This document shows, one piece after another, positions 1 to 11,652 of a stretch of 64,000 nt of DNA; the first letter of the stretch is position 1, and each line of letters starts with the position of its first letter. The DNA is taken from positions 18,649,164 to 18,713,163 of the forward strand of contig NC_079904.1 of NCBI RefSeq assembly GCF_024868665.1. Direction: 5' to 3'. Made by a program: the position numbers and the translations under genes. Under the pieces are notes generated by a model, which was given only the letters and a program-made list of their open reading frames with translations, ran no database searches and was not told where the DNA came from. Source of the stretch: Triplophysa rosa. Lineage: Eukaryota; Chordata; Actinopteri; Cypriniformes; Nemacheilidae.

Positions 1-321
1 GGAACCAGGGTAACACAGGAACATGAGCACAAACACAACGCAAACACAACGTAATACACGAGTACAGGACAAAGAAACAAGAGGGTATATATAGGGAAAC
101 ACAAACGAGGGATAACGACATGGGGCAGGTGTGGTTAATTAAACACTCAGGGAAGGATAACAAGGAAACGAGAGGAGGGGAACAGAGACGAGACACTGGA
201 GAGAATGTATATTATTGTCAAAAAGACAATAATATGTTTCTCTCCACACATAACCAAAGACTTTGTCATGGCTCTGCTACAGGACCAAGAAAAACATGAC
301 TAAGGAAGCAGAGCCATGACA
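1..321 (-). mobile_element. LTR fragment, cut by the window edge
   Basis: Read on the minus strand, this begins TGTCATGGCTCTGC at 321, as an LTR would, and runs off the left edge. The first 15 bases (307-321) are a perfect inverted copy of 264-278, so the terminus can fold into a hairpin. A second palindrome (ATATTATTGTC, spacer, inverse) lies near 211-237. A TATA-like stretch sits near 84-95. A truncated copy of the same end occurs on the plus strand at 59400-59508. Family assignment as an LTR is inferred from the TG end and promoter-like features only. Confidence 0.5.
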
Positions 322-851
322 CATGCGACAGCATTAGGAGAGTCATTTTTGTGAAAAAGTGCTATTTTATGTGCTTTAGAATAAAATGAAAGACTTGATA
401 GTGTTTATTGTTCAGTTGTCTTTAAGATTTAGAAGATACTCTGTTTGTATTTCTGAGTTTCGTGGTTACCATCTTTCAGAAGAGTGGCGCTTGTGCTTAG
501 GTTGTGGGAGAGCTCAAGCTGTTTGTTTTTTCACTCAGTGAACAGTAATGCTGCTAATGTCAGTACTTAGTCAATTATCAGCTTACTTGTACATCATATA
601 TGTTATAAACAATAATAAATGTTAAACTGAAGTTAAAAAAGATCAAGAAGTTGTCTCCAATGCTCAAATTAATATTTCTTCTTGATTTTTTAAAGTTTAT
701 CATGTGACGTGCTTAAATATTTTAGGTAATTTTACTTGATTTATTCGTGGAATATTGCGTTAAAAATATGCTTTAAAGTACTTAAAAATATTTTGTGTAA
801 TACTGTTACCTTAATTTTTTTAAGTAAATAGCTGTGTCATTTTTTACAGTG
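322..851. mobile_element. AT-rich dispersed element, copy without the Kolobok insertion
   Basis: The stretch from about 333 to 560 aligns by eye with 34094-34314 plus 38760-38785, that is, with the outer element of the 34-39 kb nest. Shared words include GCATTAGGAGA, AAAGACTTG and CAGAAGAG. The right end (TTTTTTACAGTG, to 851) resembles the right end of the other copy (TTATTTCAGTG, to 39060). The left end is replaced by the LTR fragment at 321. No coding capacity is seen. Confidence 0.5.
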
Positions 852-1559
852 TGATGGAAACACCAAATTTCGAATTAAAAACCTTTAATTCGCAAAAAAA
901 AAGCTTTTACGCTCGCTTGAGGTGGTTTTTCATTTTTCGAAAAAGAGTTAATGCGAATAATGGGAGATGAAAACGCATTTGCCGAATAAATTCCTCCAAA
1001 AAGTCTCGTAACTGCACTATGAGACGGCGAAACCTGACTAACCAGAGTACTGATCTTGCATTCATTGTGTTTCATAATCGTCTGCTTGCGCAAGTATTAT
1101 TATATATGAAAATTATAATATTCAGTGGCTTCTCTTACTATTCTTACTGATATTTAGTGGCAGTTTATTAGGACAGTGATGGCTGTCTAGTTGGATGGAA
1201 ACGGTTCTGATTCGCAAATGTTTTATGCGATATTTCCAATTTTGCACAGAAACACACGGGCTTCTCCGCAGCACGAGCACGGAAGGTGCACACAGCCGTT
1301 TTTAAGGTTGGTAAGCGATCAAGTTTATTGAAGCGCTGTGTATTTTCGTGTTAATATTTTTGGTAGAAGTAATTTCAAGTTTAAACAGCGTTTAGAAGCA
1401 GACAACTCTATTCTCGCATCTGACCTTATGTTTGGTGATTAGGACTCTTGCATTCATCCATGCTTAAGCTAAAGACAAATAGTAGTTTTTGATTTACAAA
1501 CGAAAAAAAATAATCACTTAACTATATTTGTTTTCATAGCCAAATTATTTACGATTTAT
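852..1559. other. No gene recognised
   Basis: AT-rich sequence with no supported gene. Two diverged, roughly inverted segments (TGTGATGGAAACACC near 849 and TTGGATGGAAACGG near 1191, both near words like ATTCGCAAA) suggest a decayed dispersed repeat. Confidence 0.4.
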
Positions 1560-1870
1560 TATAGATGTGTGCCATCACTATATGGCTTTTACGACATTGT
1601 TTCTGCCTTTTGTTCACACAGGGCGCTTTCCGGGACTGTTCCCGTTAATGTTATAGATCCCCTTTCCAGAATCATTTTTCGGATCTATCCGGGATGCATT
1701 TGCGTTCACACAGAAGGCACTCTGGCAAATTTTTTGGCAATTTTCCGGGATCAGCGGGCTGTGTGAATGGGGATTTAACATTGTCAGCATTTGAGACCCG
1801 TGATCGCGCACCGGACAGAAGATCACCGCGATCGCGGGTCTCAAATGCTGACAGGTCATATATCATTAAA
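1560..1870. repeat. Repeat with a near-perfect 26-bp stem
   Basis: Within this GC-richer island, GTCAGCATTTGAGACCCG (from 1786) is repeated in inverse orientation up to about 1852. The stem is about 26 bp with a single mismatch and the loop is about 20 bases. The short open frames here are by-products of the palindrome and are not called as genes. Confidence 0.6.
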
Positions 1871-2114
1871 CACCGTACAACAATAGGCTATTCAAACTAT
1901 ATGCAAAGCCTTGACATCACATCCGGGAAATAAGTCAGTAAATTTGAGTAAAATCACTGGCTTCACTTATCCCGTGCGAATGCGCTACATGATCACAGAC
2001 AATCTCTGCAATTATTACAAATGACCAGAGGTCCCCAGGTAATACTAATCCCGTGCGAATAGGGTTTTAAGACACCTAAAATCACAAAGGATAGAAACAA
2101 GGTGGTCGTCGGTG

Positions 2115-2191
2115 CAAATAGCCCTGTGGTTAGTGCACATATAGTGCCAGTGCACTTGCGGCCCAACCCGAGTTCGATTCCTGTCTCGAGC
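2115..2191 (+). mobile_element. tRNA-derived SINE fragment
   Basis: A pol III box-A-like stretch (CCTGTGGTTAGTGC, about 2122-2135) is followed by a box-B-like GAGTTCGATTC (2170-2180), the arrangement of a tRNA-derived SINE head. The body beyond is not a recognised tRNA. The start and end are approximate. Confidence 0.5.
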
Positions 2192-2400
2192 GTCCTTTGC
2201 CGGTGTAATGCCGAGAAATGCACCCCTGCCAGATTATGCACCCACCCTCCCCACAATGGTTAGGGTGAGGATTAAGTGTTAGGGGAGGGGTTAGGATTAG
2301 GGTTAGGTGTGGGGAGCGGTTAGAATTAGCCAATCGGACAACGTGTTATTGAAGGAGGTGCATTTCTCGGCACAACACCGGCCCTACTCCCTGTCTCTAT
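2192..2400. repeat. Inverted repeat pair around a TTAGGG-like stretch
   Basis: The 33 bases at 2202-2234 on the minus strand are identical to 34890-34922 on the plus strand. A partial copy in inverted orientation (GGTGCATTTCTCGGCA) lies near 2358-2380. Between them is a degenerate TTAGGG/GTTAGG-rich stretch (about 2260-2320) resembling interstitial telomere-like repeats. Confidence 0.55.
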
Positions 2401-3034
2401 CCAACATATATTTAAAAAAAGAAACAGAACAATTATGTCACATAATCTGCATGACGTCAAGGCGAATTTCTGCACACAGTGATGGGTAAAAAAGTGCTCC
2501 TGGTGTGCGTCAAGGAAGAAGAGAACTGCAACCCCACATGGTTTCTCTCTCTCTCTCTGCTTCTCAACACTGTGAAACTGCTGACAGTGACAAGAATCGC
2601 TGATCCAGAGGCAATGTAGGCGCTGAAAAATATATCACTATATCACAATTATAAGCAATCAAATCACCCTTATAGTGTAATAGTAAGCTAGCAGCAACTT
2701 TCTTATCCTGATGAGACCCTTGCTTATAATTTCTGATCCTAATCGAGTGAGGCAGTGAGACCTATAGCAAGCTGTCACAAGCCAATCAACAGTCAGAAAA
2801 TGAGGACACATAGTGACAAACAATGTATCCACAGTAGAATTTAATGATGTGCACTGGCCAAAATCAACCACAATAGGGACCAAATCCATGTCAAGAGGCA
2901 GGCTAAGTTATAACTAGAGAAGCACCATGAGCATGCATACGGAGAATGATTAGCTGTTGTGTGGTTTACATTTGTTGTCATGGTAACGGCAGGTGTAATA
3001 TTTAGTTTATCCAGACATAAAGACATACATTTGA
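2401..3034. other. No gene recognised; short TC microsatellite
   Basis: Contains a short (TC)n run near 2545-2560 and otherwise unremarkable AT-rich sequence. No splice-consistent open frame is seen on either strand. Confidence 0.4.
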
Positions 3035-3476
3035 CATATGTGACCCTGGACGACAAAACCAGTCTTAAGGGTCAATTTTTCGAAATTGAGATTTTTACAT
3101 CATCTGAAAGCTGAAGAAATAAGCTTTCTATTGATATATGGTTTGTTAGGATAGGACACTATCTGGCGGAACAACAACGGTTTACAAAGCTGCAATCTGA
3201 GGGTGCTAAAAAATCAAAATATTGAGAAAATTGCCTTTGAAGTTGTTCATCTGAGGCACTGTAGCAGGCCATCCACTCACAAAAAGAAAGTTTTTATACA
3301 TTTACGGTAGGAAATTTATAAAATATCTTCATGGAACATGATCTTTACTTAATATCCTAATGATTTTTGGTAAAAAGAAAAATCTGTAATTTTTACCCCT
3401 ACAATGTATTTTTGGCAATTACTAAAAATGTTCCCGTGCTACTTAAGACTGGTTTTGTTGTCCAGGGTCACATATG
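3035..3476. mobile_element. Non-autonomous DNA transposon (MITE), about 440 bp
   Basis: The ends are long inverted repeats: TGTGACCCTGGACGACAAAA at the left is matched in inverse at the right (TTTTGTTGTCCAGGGTCACA), continuing into CCAGTCTTAAG and CTTAAGACTGG. The outermost bases are CATATG on both sides, compatible with a TA-type target. The interior is non-coding. This kind of element is abundant in cyprinid genomes. Confidence 0.8.
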
Positions 3477-3813
3477 TAAGCTGGTGGTCCTAATTTATGC
3501 CCAAACTGAGTAGTCGTTTAGTGAGCTGGACTAGTTTATCTAGATTTCTTTTTTTTCCGCTCTTGCACTGTGTAGTTACAGGAACTCAGATCAACCCCCT
3601 GAGAACAAATTTTCCCTTGGGTCATTTTCCTGGTTGCATTCGCACTGGGAACTGTCGTCTGACAGTGTGGGATTCAAGAACATAAACAACTGGATCAGAA
3701 CTGTTTTTGTTGTCTGTCATGAGTTTCGTTATAACCGAGAATTATGAATTATTTTGTGTTTATTTTGTGTTCAATTAAGGACAGTTTGTGAACACACCAG
3801 TTTTTAGAGTTTC

Positions 3814-4647
3814 TGTCATGATTGAAGCACAGAGACGGCCCAGATGCGGTAAACCAAACTTTATTGACGGCACAACAGCCAAGGAATAATAAACCCAACC
3901 GCGAGCGTTTCAGCCCGCGGTGGTAAGATGTGGTACAGTTCGTGGATGCTGCAATAGAGGCCCAGCCGCGAGCGTGTCAGCTCGCGGTGGTGAGGAGAGA
4001 AGATCCCGGAGGGAGTCGGGCACGGTGGCCAGGACCAAGGATAGGAACCCAGCGGTGACGAGTTGGTGTGAGAGCAGGGCTTCCTCACCCAGCCCGGGTG
4101 CCGTGTAGGAGATCCGGAAGTCAATCCTAGTGCGACTCTGGATAAACAATCCTCCGGGAAACCACTGGCAGACGACGGCCGTAGCTGCACTGGACGCCCA
4201 CGGGAGCTATCAGATGACAAGGAGGTACCGAGGCAACAGACAAGGTGAGCAGACAATAGAACAAGACAAAAACTGTGACTATGACAAGGATGTAGAACTT
4301 CATCAGACGTGCCGCGGCAACGTCTGGGTCAGTCTGAACAGGTTACAAAAACAACGGTCAGACAACAGACGAGAGACACAAAGGGAATATATGGGAAAAC
4401 ATAACGAGATGTAATAACAGACAGGTGTGGGGCAATTACCGGGAACAAAAGCTAAATGAGAAATGAGGCAGCAGGCGTGTGAGTGTGGAGTGGAAATTCA
4501 CCAGTGTGGGGAAGTCTAAGGAGACACGGGGCGGGGAGAGACACGCAGACACCGAGCACGGGATCAGCCACCGGCTATCCACATGCTCGACAAAGCACAA
4601 AACAACCCATGTGCAAAAAATACCTAGACCAGACCAAGACCGTAACA
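3814..4647 (-). mobile_element. Solo LTR with 5-bp target duplication
   Basis: On the minus strand the 834-bp unit starts TGTTACGG and ends CATGACA. It is flanked by perfect GTTTC duplications (3809-3813 and 4648-4652). A polyadenylation-like AATAAA (complement near 3858-3865) and a TATA-like stretch near 4387 fit an LTR with promoter and terminator. No internal retroelement genes are present, so this is a recombined solo LTR. Its superfamily (probably Gypsy-like) is inference. Confidence 0.85.
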
Positions 4648-7176
4648 GTTTCAATCTTGTTAATGATATCATTCTGTATGTTTATGTCTTGTCACAAGAA
4701 GTTTAAGAAACTTTTCTGTGGCATATGTTTGGCTAAATTAACGTTCCCTAACCCTAAAACCAACCTGATCTCACGAGAATTCATGACAATTTTATGAGGT
4801 GGCTTATTCGTATGAATTCGTACGTTGTGAATCATACATATATGTACGATTACTAAAAAAGCTATTTTGAAGTACCATCCCTAACCCCGCCCCTAAACCC
4901 TTTGCCGTCCGTCAGATTGTGTTGATTAGACTCTTTACTCCGAAGGAGCTAATTTAGTCCCCCCCAAAAGCATTCCTTAAATCCCAGTTCCTGCAGTGTG
5001 AACACACCAAAAGGCAGCTACTGTCTGCAATATTTGTAGGACTTATAAGACGTTCCTGGGGTGTGAAATCTTTGTTGTAATTTTTTTATTTTTAGTTGTG
5101 GTGCTTAAAAAAGAAAGTATAAGGAATAACTCTAAATCATCCTGATTATAGGACTTCCTTATGGAAATTTTCTTCGGTTTAGCTGAAACCATGTTCCGTG
5201 GTATTAAAGATCAGGTATCACACGCAGTTTCTGCCAATCTCATATTAATCCTGAGTATCTATATACAGTAGTATTGCATACGTCGTATCTTTGTTGAAGA
5301 GTGTTTAGTGTTTACAGCTGTACGTTTATTTCCGGAAAAACCTAAAGTTCCTAAAATTCGCCTAAAGTTTCAGACGTGTCGTTTGCCTGGGGCTAAAGAT
5401 TATTGGTTGTAATGTTGTAAATAATATTCAGTTTCTGGTACAGCCCGATCGTTTCACTTCAACTCAATATATCATCAGGAGCTGCTGGTATTATGTTGCC
5501 TGTATTTTTTTGACTCTCAAAATGATGGCAGCCGAGGACCACAGTCTTTTTAGACGACACCTATATCTTGGAGGGCCTGACAGTGAAGAAATTAACTGCA
5601 ATTTGTAATTTCTCTGTAAACTGTTGATTTAAGATTAGAAGAAGCCATTCTGAAAATACACTGACTAATTGATTATGAAAATATGTAATTTTGCACACCT
5701 CTAATTTGGGCAATATGTCTATAAAAATGTGTTCAATGCGGTGAATTGCTCTTCTGAAACATTGATTAGCATTTTGGGAGCTTGTAAAACATGATTTTCT
5801 TTCCTGGTGGACTGAAAAAACCCTCCCGTATTTGCATAAAGCCAGATCAGATTGAAAATTCCTCACATTTAGCCAGCTCTTGCTATTTTTGTGTGAAGTG
5901 TGCATCAGAGCAGGTCATGAATGGACAGTAAGCAGCCTGTGGGTGTGCTGTCTGAGGTTAATAAAAAAGCTCTTAGTGATCCACTTCCCTACTGTCCACT
6001 TCGTCACGCAAAGTGCTAAACTTTATTAATACATGGTCATTACAAGTCATGTGTAAAAAAGCCATTTGTGAGCAAATGACCACAATTACTCAACTAGGAT
6101 TATGATAGTATTGCTGTACATTATTCATAGAACACCTGAATGAATCTCATGGTTTTATGGACAGGAGATTCAAGCAATTTGTTTTAATAAATATAAAATA
6201 ATGTTTTGCATAATATCACACAACCTTAAGTGTTGTTGTACTAAACATCAGCACAACTGTGATTCAGCAGTTTAATACACAATTCTATAAATAAAAAAAC
6301 TATTATGAAGTAACTTATGTTTATGTTTTTTTGGTCAATTTTATGAATTGCTCATCATAGTGGAAATGTATGAAAATAAATGGTTCGGAATAACTTTAGG
6401 GTGAGTAAATGATGAAGGAATTTTTGTTTTCGGGTGACCTCTTCCTTTAAAGTGTTCTTTATTCTACACACAGCCAAGCAGAGTGCTACAAACTGAAACA
6501 AACATTCCAGTGCTGTTCTACTAAATATAAACACTTCTACAACACATAAGTGCTTGTCCAATCAAATTACAGAACCAAATGTTGTACAATTATTTGTCAC
6601 ATACTCTGTAGCCTTAACGTGGTCTATCAACGTATTCTCCCATTTTCTGTTTTCACTGTGTGCCCACAGAATGAGGCGTCACTTAGCAAACTTACCTTGT
6701 GCCCCAGGCTCGCCTTTAAATCAGACCCTATTAGCAGAAGCATCTGGCATCACCACATGCCTCTGCATCCACTCAGTATGCATCACCCACACTCCCATAC
6801 GCTGCATTTACTATGCCAGAGGACTCTCACATCTGATCATCCAAACACACGCATCTGTGTGTCAACACTTCAGCACACCATACAAGGAAACAGGGCTCAA
6901 AGATTAGTGCCTTCATTTTTTTGTTCATTTTGAAGTAAAACTTGATTTGAACTCAGCAGGGGCTTTTAGATTTCAGGCAAGAGAAAGTGGGTAAGGGAAA
7001 CTGGGTTCCTCAGCAAAAGACGACTCATTGGAACCGATGACTACACACACTTGACAGAAACACACAACAATAAAACAGAGGTGGCCCCAGAGGAGGGAGT
7101 TTTTACTGTGTGAGTTAATGAAACTGGTGGCTCTCAAAGCCCAGGACCAACTACAGAGAAGAGCGATAAAAGCAGA
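4648..7176. other. Intergenic or intronic DNA with repeat remnants
   Basis: No supported gene. A degenerate repeat with CCTAACCC-like words lies near 4745-4960. A partial hairpin-MITE remnant (the GGGTGAGTAAATGATGA type) lies near 6330-6440. A 115-codon open frame on the minus strand at 5561-5905 has no recognised domain, and I treat it as chance. Confidence 0.45.
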
Positions 7177-7201
7177 AACACACACACACGCATGCACACG
7201 C

Positions 7202-7240
<39 letters not shown>

Positions 7241-7269
7241 CACGCGCACACACACACACACACACACAG
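7177..7269. repeat. (CA)n microsatellite
   Basis: CA dinucleotide repeats with scattered CG and TG interruptions, about 90 bp. Confidence 0.95.
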
Positions 7270-7555
7270 AGAGAGAACTTTTCAGCTATTTTCATGAGAA
7301 CCTCTCATAGATGCAATGGTTTTCATAATGAGAACAACTACTCAAACAAAAATGTTCTCTCTTTTTAAACATCCAATAGTGAAATTTGCCAAATAATAGA
7401 AACATGCAAGGGGCAGGCAATTTGTACTTTGTGAATAATGAGCATTCACAAATGTGCGCACATAACTGAACACAGAACACTGAACACAGATTCCATGGGG
7501 ACTGAGTAATGAATAAAAAACAAATTTTAAGAACCCCATGAACTCAAAGTGTAGG

Positions 7556-8142
7556 TGTCACGGTCCTGCCCTCTTGTTTCTGAATTTCTAGTCTTGTGGC
7601 AGGATCGGGACAGAGCCCTTAGGTTTTGTGTGAGAAAGCCATGCGTTTATGTTTTGACATCTCATGTGCTTTCTCGTGTCTTGTCATTGGCCCCGCCCCT
7701 TTCATTTCATGTATTGCTTCCCTGCCGTGTCTAATGTTTCCCACCTGCCCTGTGTCATTATCCCTCGTTTGTCTTTCCTATAAATGCCCTCATGTTTCAT
7801 TGTCTTGTTGCTCGTGGATTGCGTTGTGTATGTACTTGCGGTCAGTGTTCCCGGTCCCGGTCCCGTCCCGTCCCGTCCCGTCCCGTCCCGTCCCTAGCCT
7901 TGTCCGTGAGTTTCTTGTGTTTTTACCCTGCTGTGTTTTTGTTTAAGACATTGTGTCGCTGTTTGGTTTGTTAGTTTATTTTTTGCCCCCCCATGGGAAG
8001 TGTTTTGTTTCAGTTTTTATTTTAGTTATCGAGTCTTGTTGTCCCCATTGTGGGTTTTTGTTTCTTGTTTTGTCATTAAAGTCTTTCGTGTTAACCCCTT
8101 CACGCCTGCCTGCATCTGGGTTCTTCCACGGCAGTTGTGACA
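7556..8142 (+). mobile_element. Solo LTR, plus orientation
   Basis: The 587-bp unit begins TGTCACGGTCCTGCC and ends TTGTGACA, a TG...CA pair with an inverted TGTCAC/GTGACA terminus. A TATA-like CCTATAAATGCC lies near 7780 and an ATTAAA signal near 8077, as expected for an LTR. The flanks (GTAGG left, GTATAGG right) are only an imperfect target duplication. An internal (GTCCC)n run of about 45 bp lies near 7850-7893. No internal coding region is attached. Confidence 0.75.
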
Positions 8143-10333
8143 GTATAGGGCTTTAAGTGCATATCTGTTTTAAGACCATCAATATTCGACATCTAAATGT
8201 TGATTAAAGAAACTTTTGGTACAGATACGTATTTAAACTTAAGTCTTTTTCCACTATAGGCAAAAGGATTTTTCGGCACTGTGATATAAAACTAAAGGTA
8301 TGTGTTTGCCCTGTCTCAATAATAATTACTAAATAATAAATTGCTTGTGTCTGTGTGTGATAGGAACAAAGGGGCGAATTATTTTTTCTTAACTTGGTGT
8401 TTGGGTCTGTGGGACCTATTTTCAAGGTTTACTTTAAAAAGTTTTTTTTTCAACCTACACGTCTTTATTCAAAGTAAACATGTTCTTTTAACCCATATGA
8501 TAGTTTCTTCTTTTTTATTACATTTGTTAACCATGCACACGCTGTAAAAAAAAAACGTTTTGATGTTTAGAAACTTGCAGTTTCTAAATGTGTTCATTCA
8601 ACTTTGAAAGTAATAAAAAATTACATTGAAACAACTAACTAAACAATTTGTGTTTTATATTCCACTTGAACTTTGGCTGTGAACGATTGGCTGTGAAACA
8701 AAAAAATGAAAATCATATAAATGTCATTCATCATACAAAGGTTAAAAAAGACCGAAAAAAGAACATCTGAACTGCTGAGAAGGTCTTTGGGCCAACCAAG
8801 CATTATAACCATATATAGCCAACATATATACATTAAAATTGTATATCATTGATTTTGCATGTTTTCTTTCTAATGAAACATGCTTGCTGAATTTAGTTAA
8901 CTACAACATACTAAACCTACGTTGGTTTAAACAAAAGCACAATTAGCAGACCTGTTCTCAAAATATTTCAGGGTGAGAAAGAGAAAATATAATGACTCAC
9001 AGATGGTAAAGTGGTGTGAATCACAGAGGTGGTCACTCAATCTACACACTCTTAAAAGCCTGTATGCACAATAAACACACTCAACAGTATTGTTTCACAG
9101 TGCATTCTTTTCTACATTTTTAGTTACTAGATATAGATTATAGTGCATTAACATTCTCGCCTGAAGCTTGCGATATTTGAAGATCATGAGATAATCATCA
9201 GTGCTCTTGTAAACTGGTGCAGCCGGAGCGCTCTGACAAGATTATATAATGGGACAAGAATTCTCATATCCACTTTAAAAAAAAGACATAATTAGCCATC
9301 TGCTCTCAGAGGACGCACCAACACCAAAACGTCAGAGAGTCTAATCACGGGCGAGACAATGACAGACAGCGAGTCTTTCAATAGACTGGGGGAAATGAGC
9401 TTTTTGCATTCTTAGGGTTTTGCCCTCTGATAAGTGTGGAAAGGCCAGGGCTTATGTTCAATCTGAATGTCTGGAAAAGGTCTAATTTTGCTATTAACTT
9501 GAGGTACATTGACTTATTTCTGGAATGGGTGATTGGGCAGCTTTTGTACTATTATTCTTTCTTTACTTTCCACAATAGCTTAATTATCTTATAACAGCTG
9601 ATAAGGCACCATGAACCATATTGCTCCGTATAAAACTAATGGGATGAATTGGACACTATCGCTGTGGGTCCATTTAGAGTAATGGCATTCGTCTTGGCAG
9701 ATCAAATCAACTAAATGCTGTTGTAAAATATTTTGTGTTTGAATTAATTACAAGTGTGTGTGACAACAATCATCTTTCAGCTAAAACAAGGCTTTAAACT
9801 TTGCAGGTTATGTGTGGCAAAAAGCAAAATTTGAAAAAGCCACTACATATACATGCATATAGAGCATTGAACGAAGCATTTGCAGTACAATGATTTTAAC
9901 ATGGACTGACACAAATCCTGTGAAGCACACATCTGAAGTTCTGTTACAGCTGCTTGACTAAAATAACTATGAGCATTCCACTTGAAATGTCATGATTGTG
10001 ACTAGATTCAAATTTAAGCAGGGCTAAACAAGGCTACAAACCCACTTTAAGCGGCGATTTTACTCTGGTCCCAAAGAAAACAATCAACAAAATATTTTTT
10101 TTGTTATGGAGTATTGATGGAGCAATGGAATTTGTCTCAAAATAAAATAAATGACGTTGAAGTAAATATAAAGACAATGGGGTAAAACTTTTAAATAATT
10201 TAGCAAACTGCCACCTTGGAATTTACTTTATGAACAGTTAGATGTTCTCCCCACTGTGCAATAAAAATATGTGCAATACCACTTTTATTTATAACCTTAA
10301 CCCTGTCTATTTTTGCGTATTTAGTATATGTAT
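8143..10333. other. No gene recognised
   Basis: AT-rich, low-repeat sequence. No open frame with a recognisable domain and no clear transposon ends. It lies on the 3' side of the lrrc52-like exon (minus strand), so it could be part of that gene's intron; this is unproven. Confidence 0.4.
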
Positions 10334-11159
10334 CAGGGCTCTAGACTAACTTTTCCACTGGTTGCACTGGTGCGCCTACCTTTCTTTCTTAGGTGCACCA
10401 GCACAAAAATTAGGTGCACCCAAATTTTTGACCACATCACATTTAACTCCGCAGTTTTACCAGTTCACTTTTTTTTTAAATCGCTGTCCATATAGGCAAA
10501 ATTGACTTGTAAATGATTAACTAACAATCTGGTCAACATAAAGTTCTTTATTTGAAGCACAATTCTACAAGAAAGGTAATTTACTGAAAAAGTGTTGGTG
10601 CTTAAAGTGCTTCTCTGAACTGAAATTTAAACTTTAAACATCTCAAGATAAATGGACCAGGGCTTGACATAACCTATAAGGTTGATGGCTCCGTGTCAGA
10701 GCATTGCTTATGATTTTTGGACGGATCAGGCCTTAACTTAACATTATTCACGAAAAAGTTGTCAATCGTTCTTTTCATCTTCTCTCATAATCCGCGCTAC
10801 ATCCACTCTGTTTAACTGACGGGCCTATAGGCTACTCACCTCTCTGTGTCTGACTGCAGCACACGCATTTTCACACGTACACACCAGAGGTTGCGCTAGA
10901 CTTTTTTATTGTCCATCATTTTGACTGACAGGCTCGTAAAAAATCCGTCATAATCTATTATTACCCGTCACTATGGTGCAAGGTGGCGTTAGGTGGTAAT
11001 TAGTATGTTCGTGACATCATCACGCTGTACTTGAGTCTATAAAAATATTGTACAAAACCGTTTGAATAAAACGAAAGTAAGGAAAATGGTAAGGGCACAC
11101 TTAAATAATGAGAGCTCTGCCATTATCACTACACAAGGAGCAAACATTACGGACAACAA

Positions 11160-11645
11160 CTAATAAGCAGTGAAGCAAGTTTTACGTTGTTTATCATGTG
11201 CATAGTGTCTGAACTTTTGATCATCCCTTGTATGTTTTGCGATTGCGGTCCGGCTCGCATGAGCAGCAGACCGGGGATAACTCCCGGTGCTGCAGACGGG
11301 GAACTCTGTCATCTCACGATAACATTGTATAAAAAAAACTTTGCATGGGTGATCCCATGGCTGGATGGGTGATTGAAGGTTGAATATGTAGAAGAAATGG
11401 CCTCTTTTGAATTGATCTGTCTTACTTTGCTTGATGTAGAAGGAGATTGTTTCTGCATCAAGCACTGCTAAGTCAGAGATGGTGGGGTGGACTGAAGGGT
11501 TAAAGCTGGATGTAGTGGTCATTTCAGAGCATCTGAAATGCTTAGAGACTTAAAACTCCTCCACGAGGTTAGGTAAGACTGAAGGGTCCTGGGGGAGACG
11601 GCTTGGATGATAGAATTGAGGGAAGAGTCTAGGAGAGTTCTTAGT
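11160..11645 (-). pseudogene. Tyrosine-recombinase remnant, centre deleted
   Basis: After RNase H the minus strand encodes an N-terminal SAM-like stretch (NHPLRTLLDSSLNSIIQAVS then TLQSYLTSWRSFKS), joined abruptly near 11523 to a later core stretch (SVHPTISDLAVLDAETISFY, IKQSKTDQ). The part between, which normally carries the first catalytic arginine, is missing. The downstream catalytic residues cannot be found either. The family resemblance is to recombinases of Ngaro/DIRS-type elements, which insert circular DNA without a target duplication. The gene is non-functional. Confidence 0.6.
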
Positions 11646-11652
11646 GGGTGAT

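Noticed and set aside
3861..4256. 131-codon open frame on the minus strand
   Set aside because: Lies wholly inside the solo LTR with a GC-rich promoter-like sequence, so it is not evidence of a gene.
5561..5905. 115-codon minus-strand open frame
   Set aside because: No recognisable domain, no splice or promoter context, in AT-rich sequence where such lengths arise by chance.
7177..7269. CRISPR-like or regulatory array
   Set aside because: Simple CA repeats without spacers; the window is vertebrate DNA.
7626..7946. 106-codon open frame with PVPSRPVPSRPVPS repeats
   Set aside because: Produced by the GTCCC pentanucleotide run inside the solo LTR.
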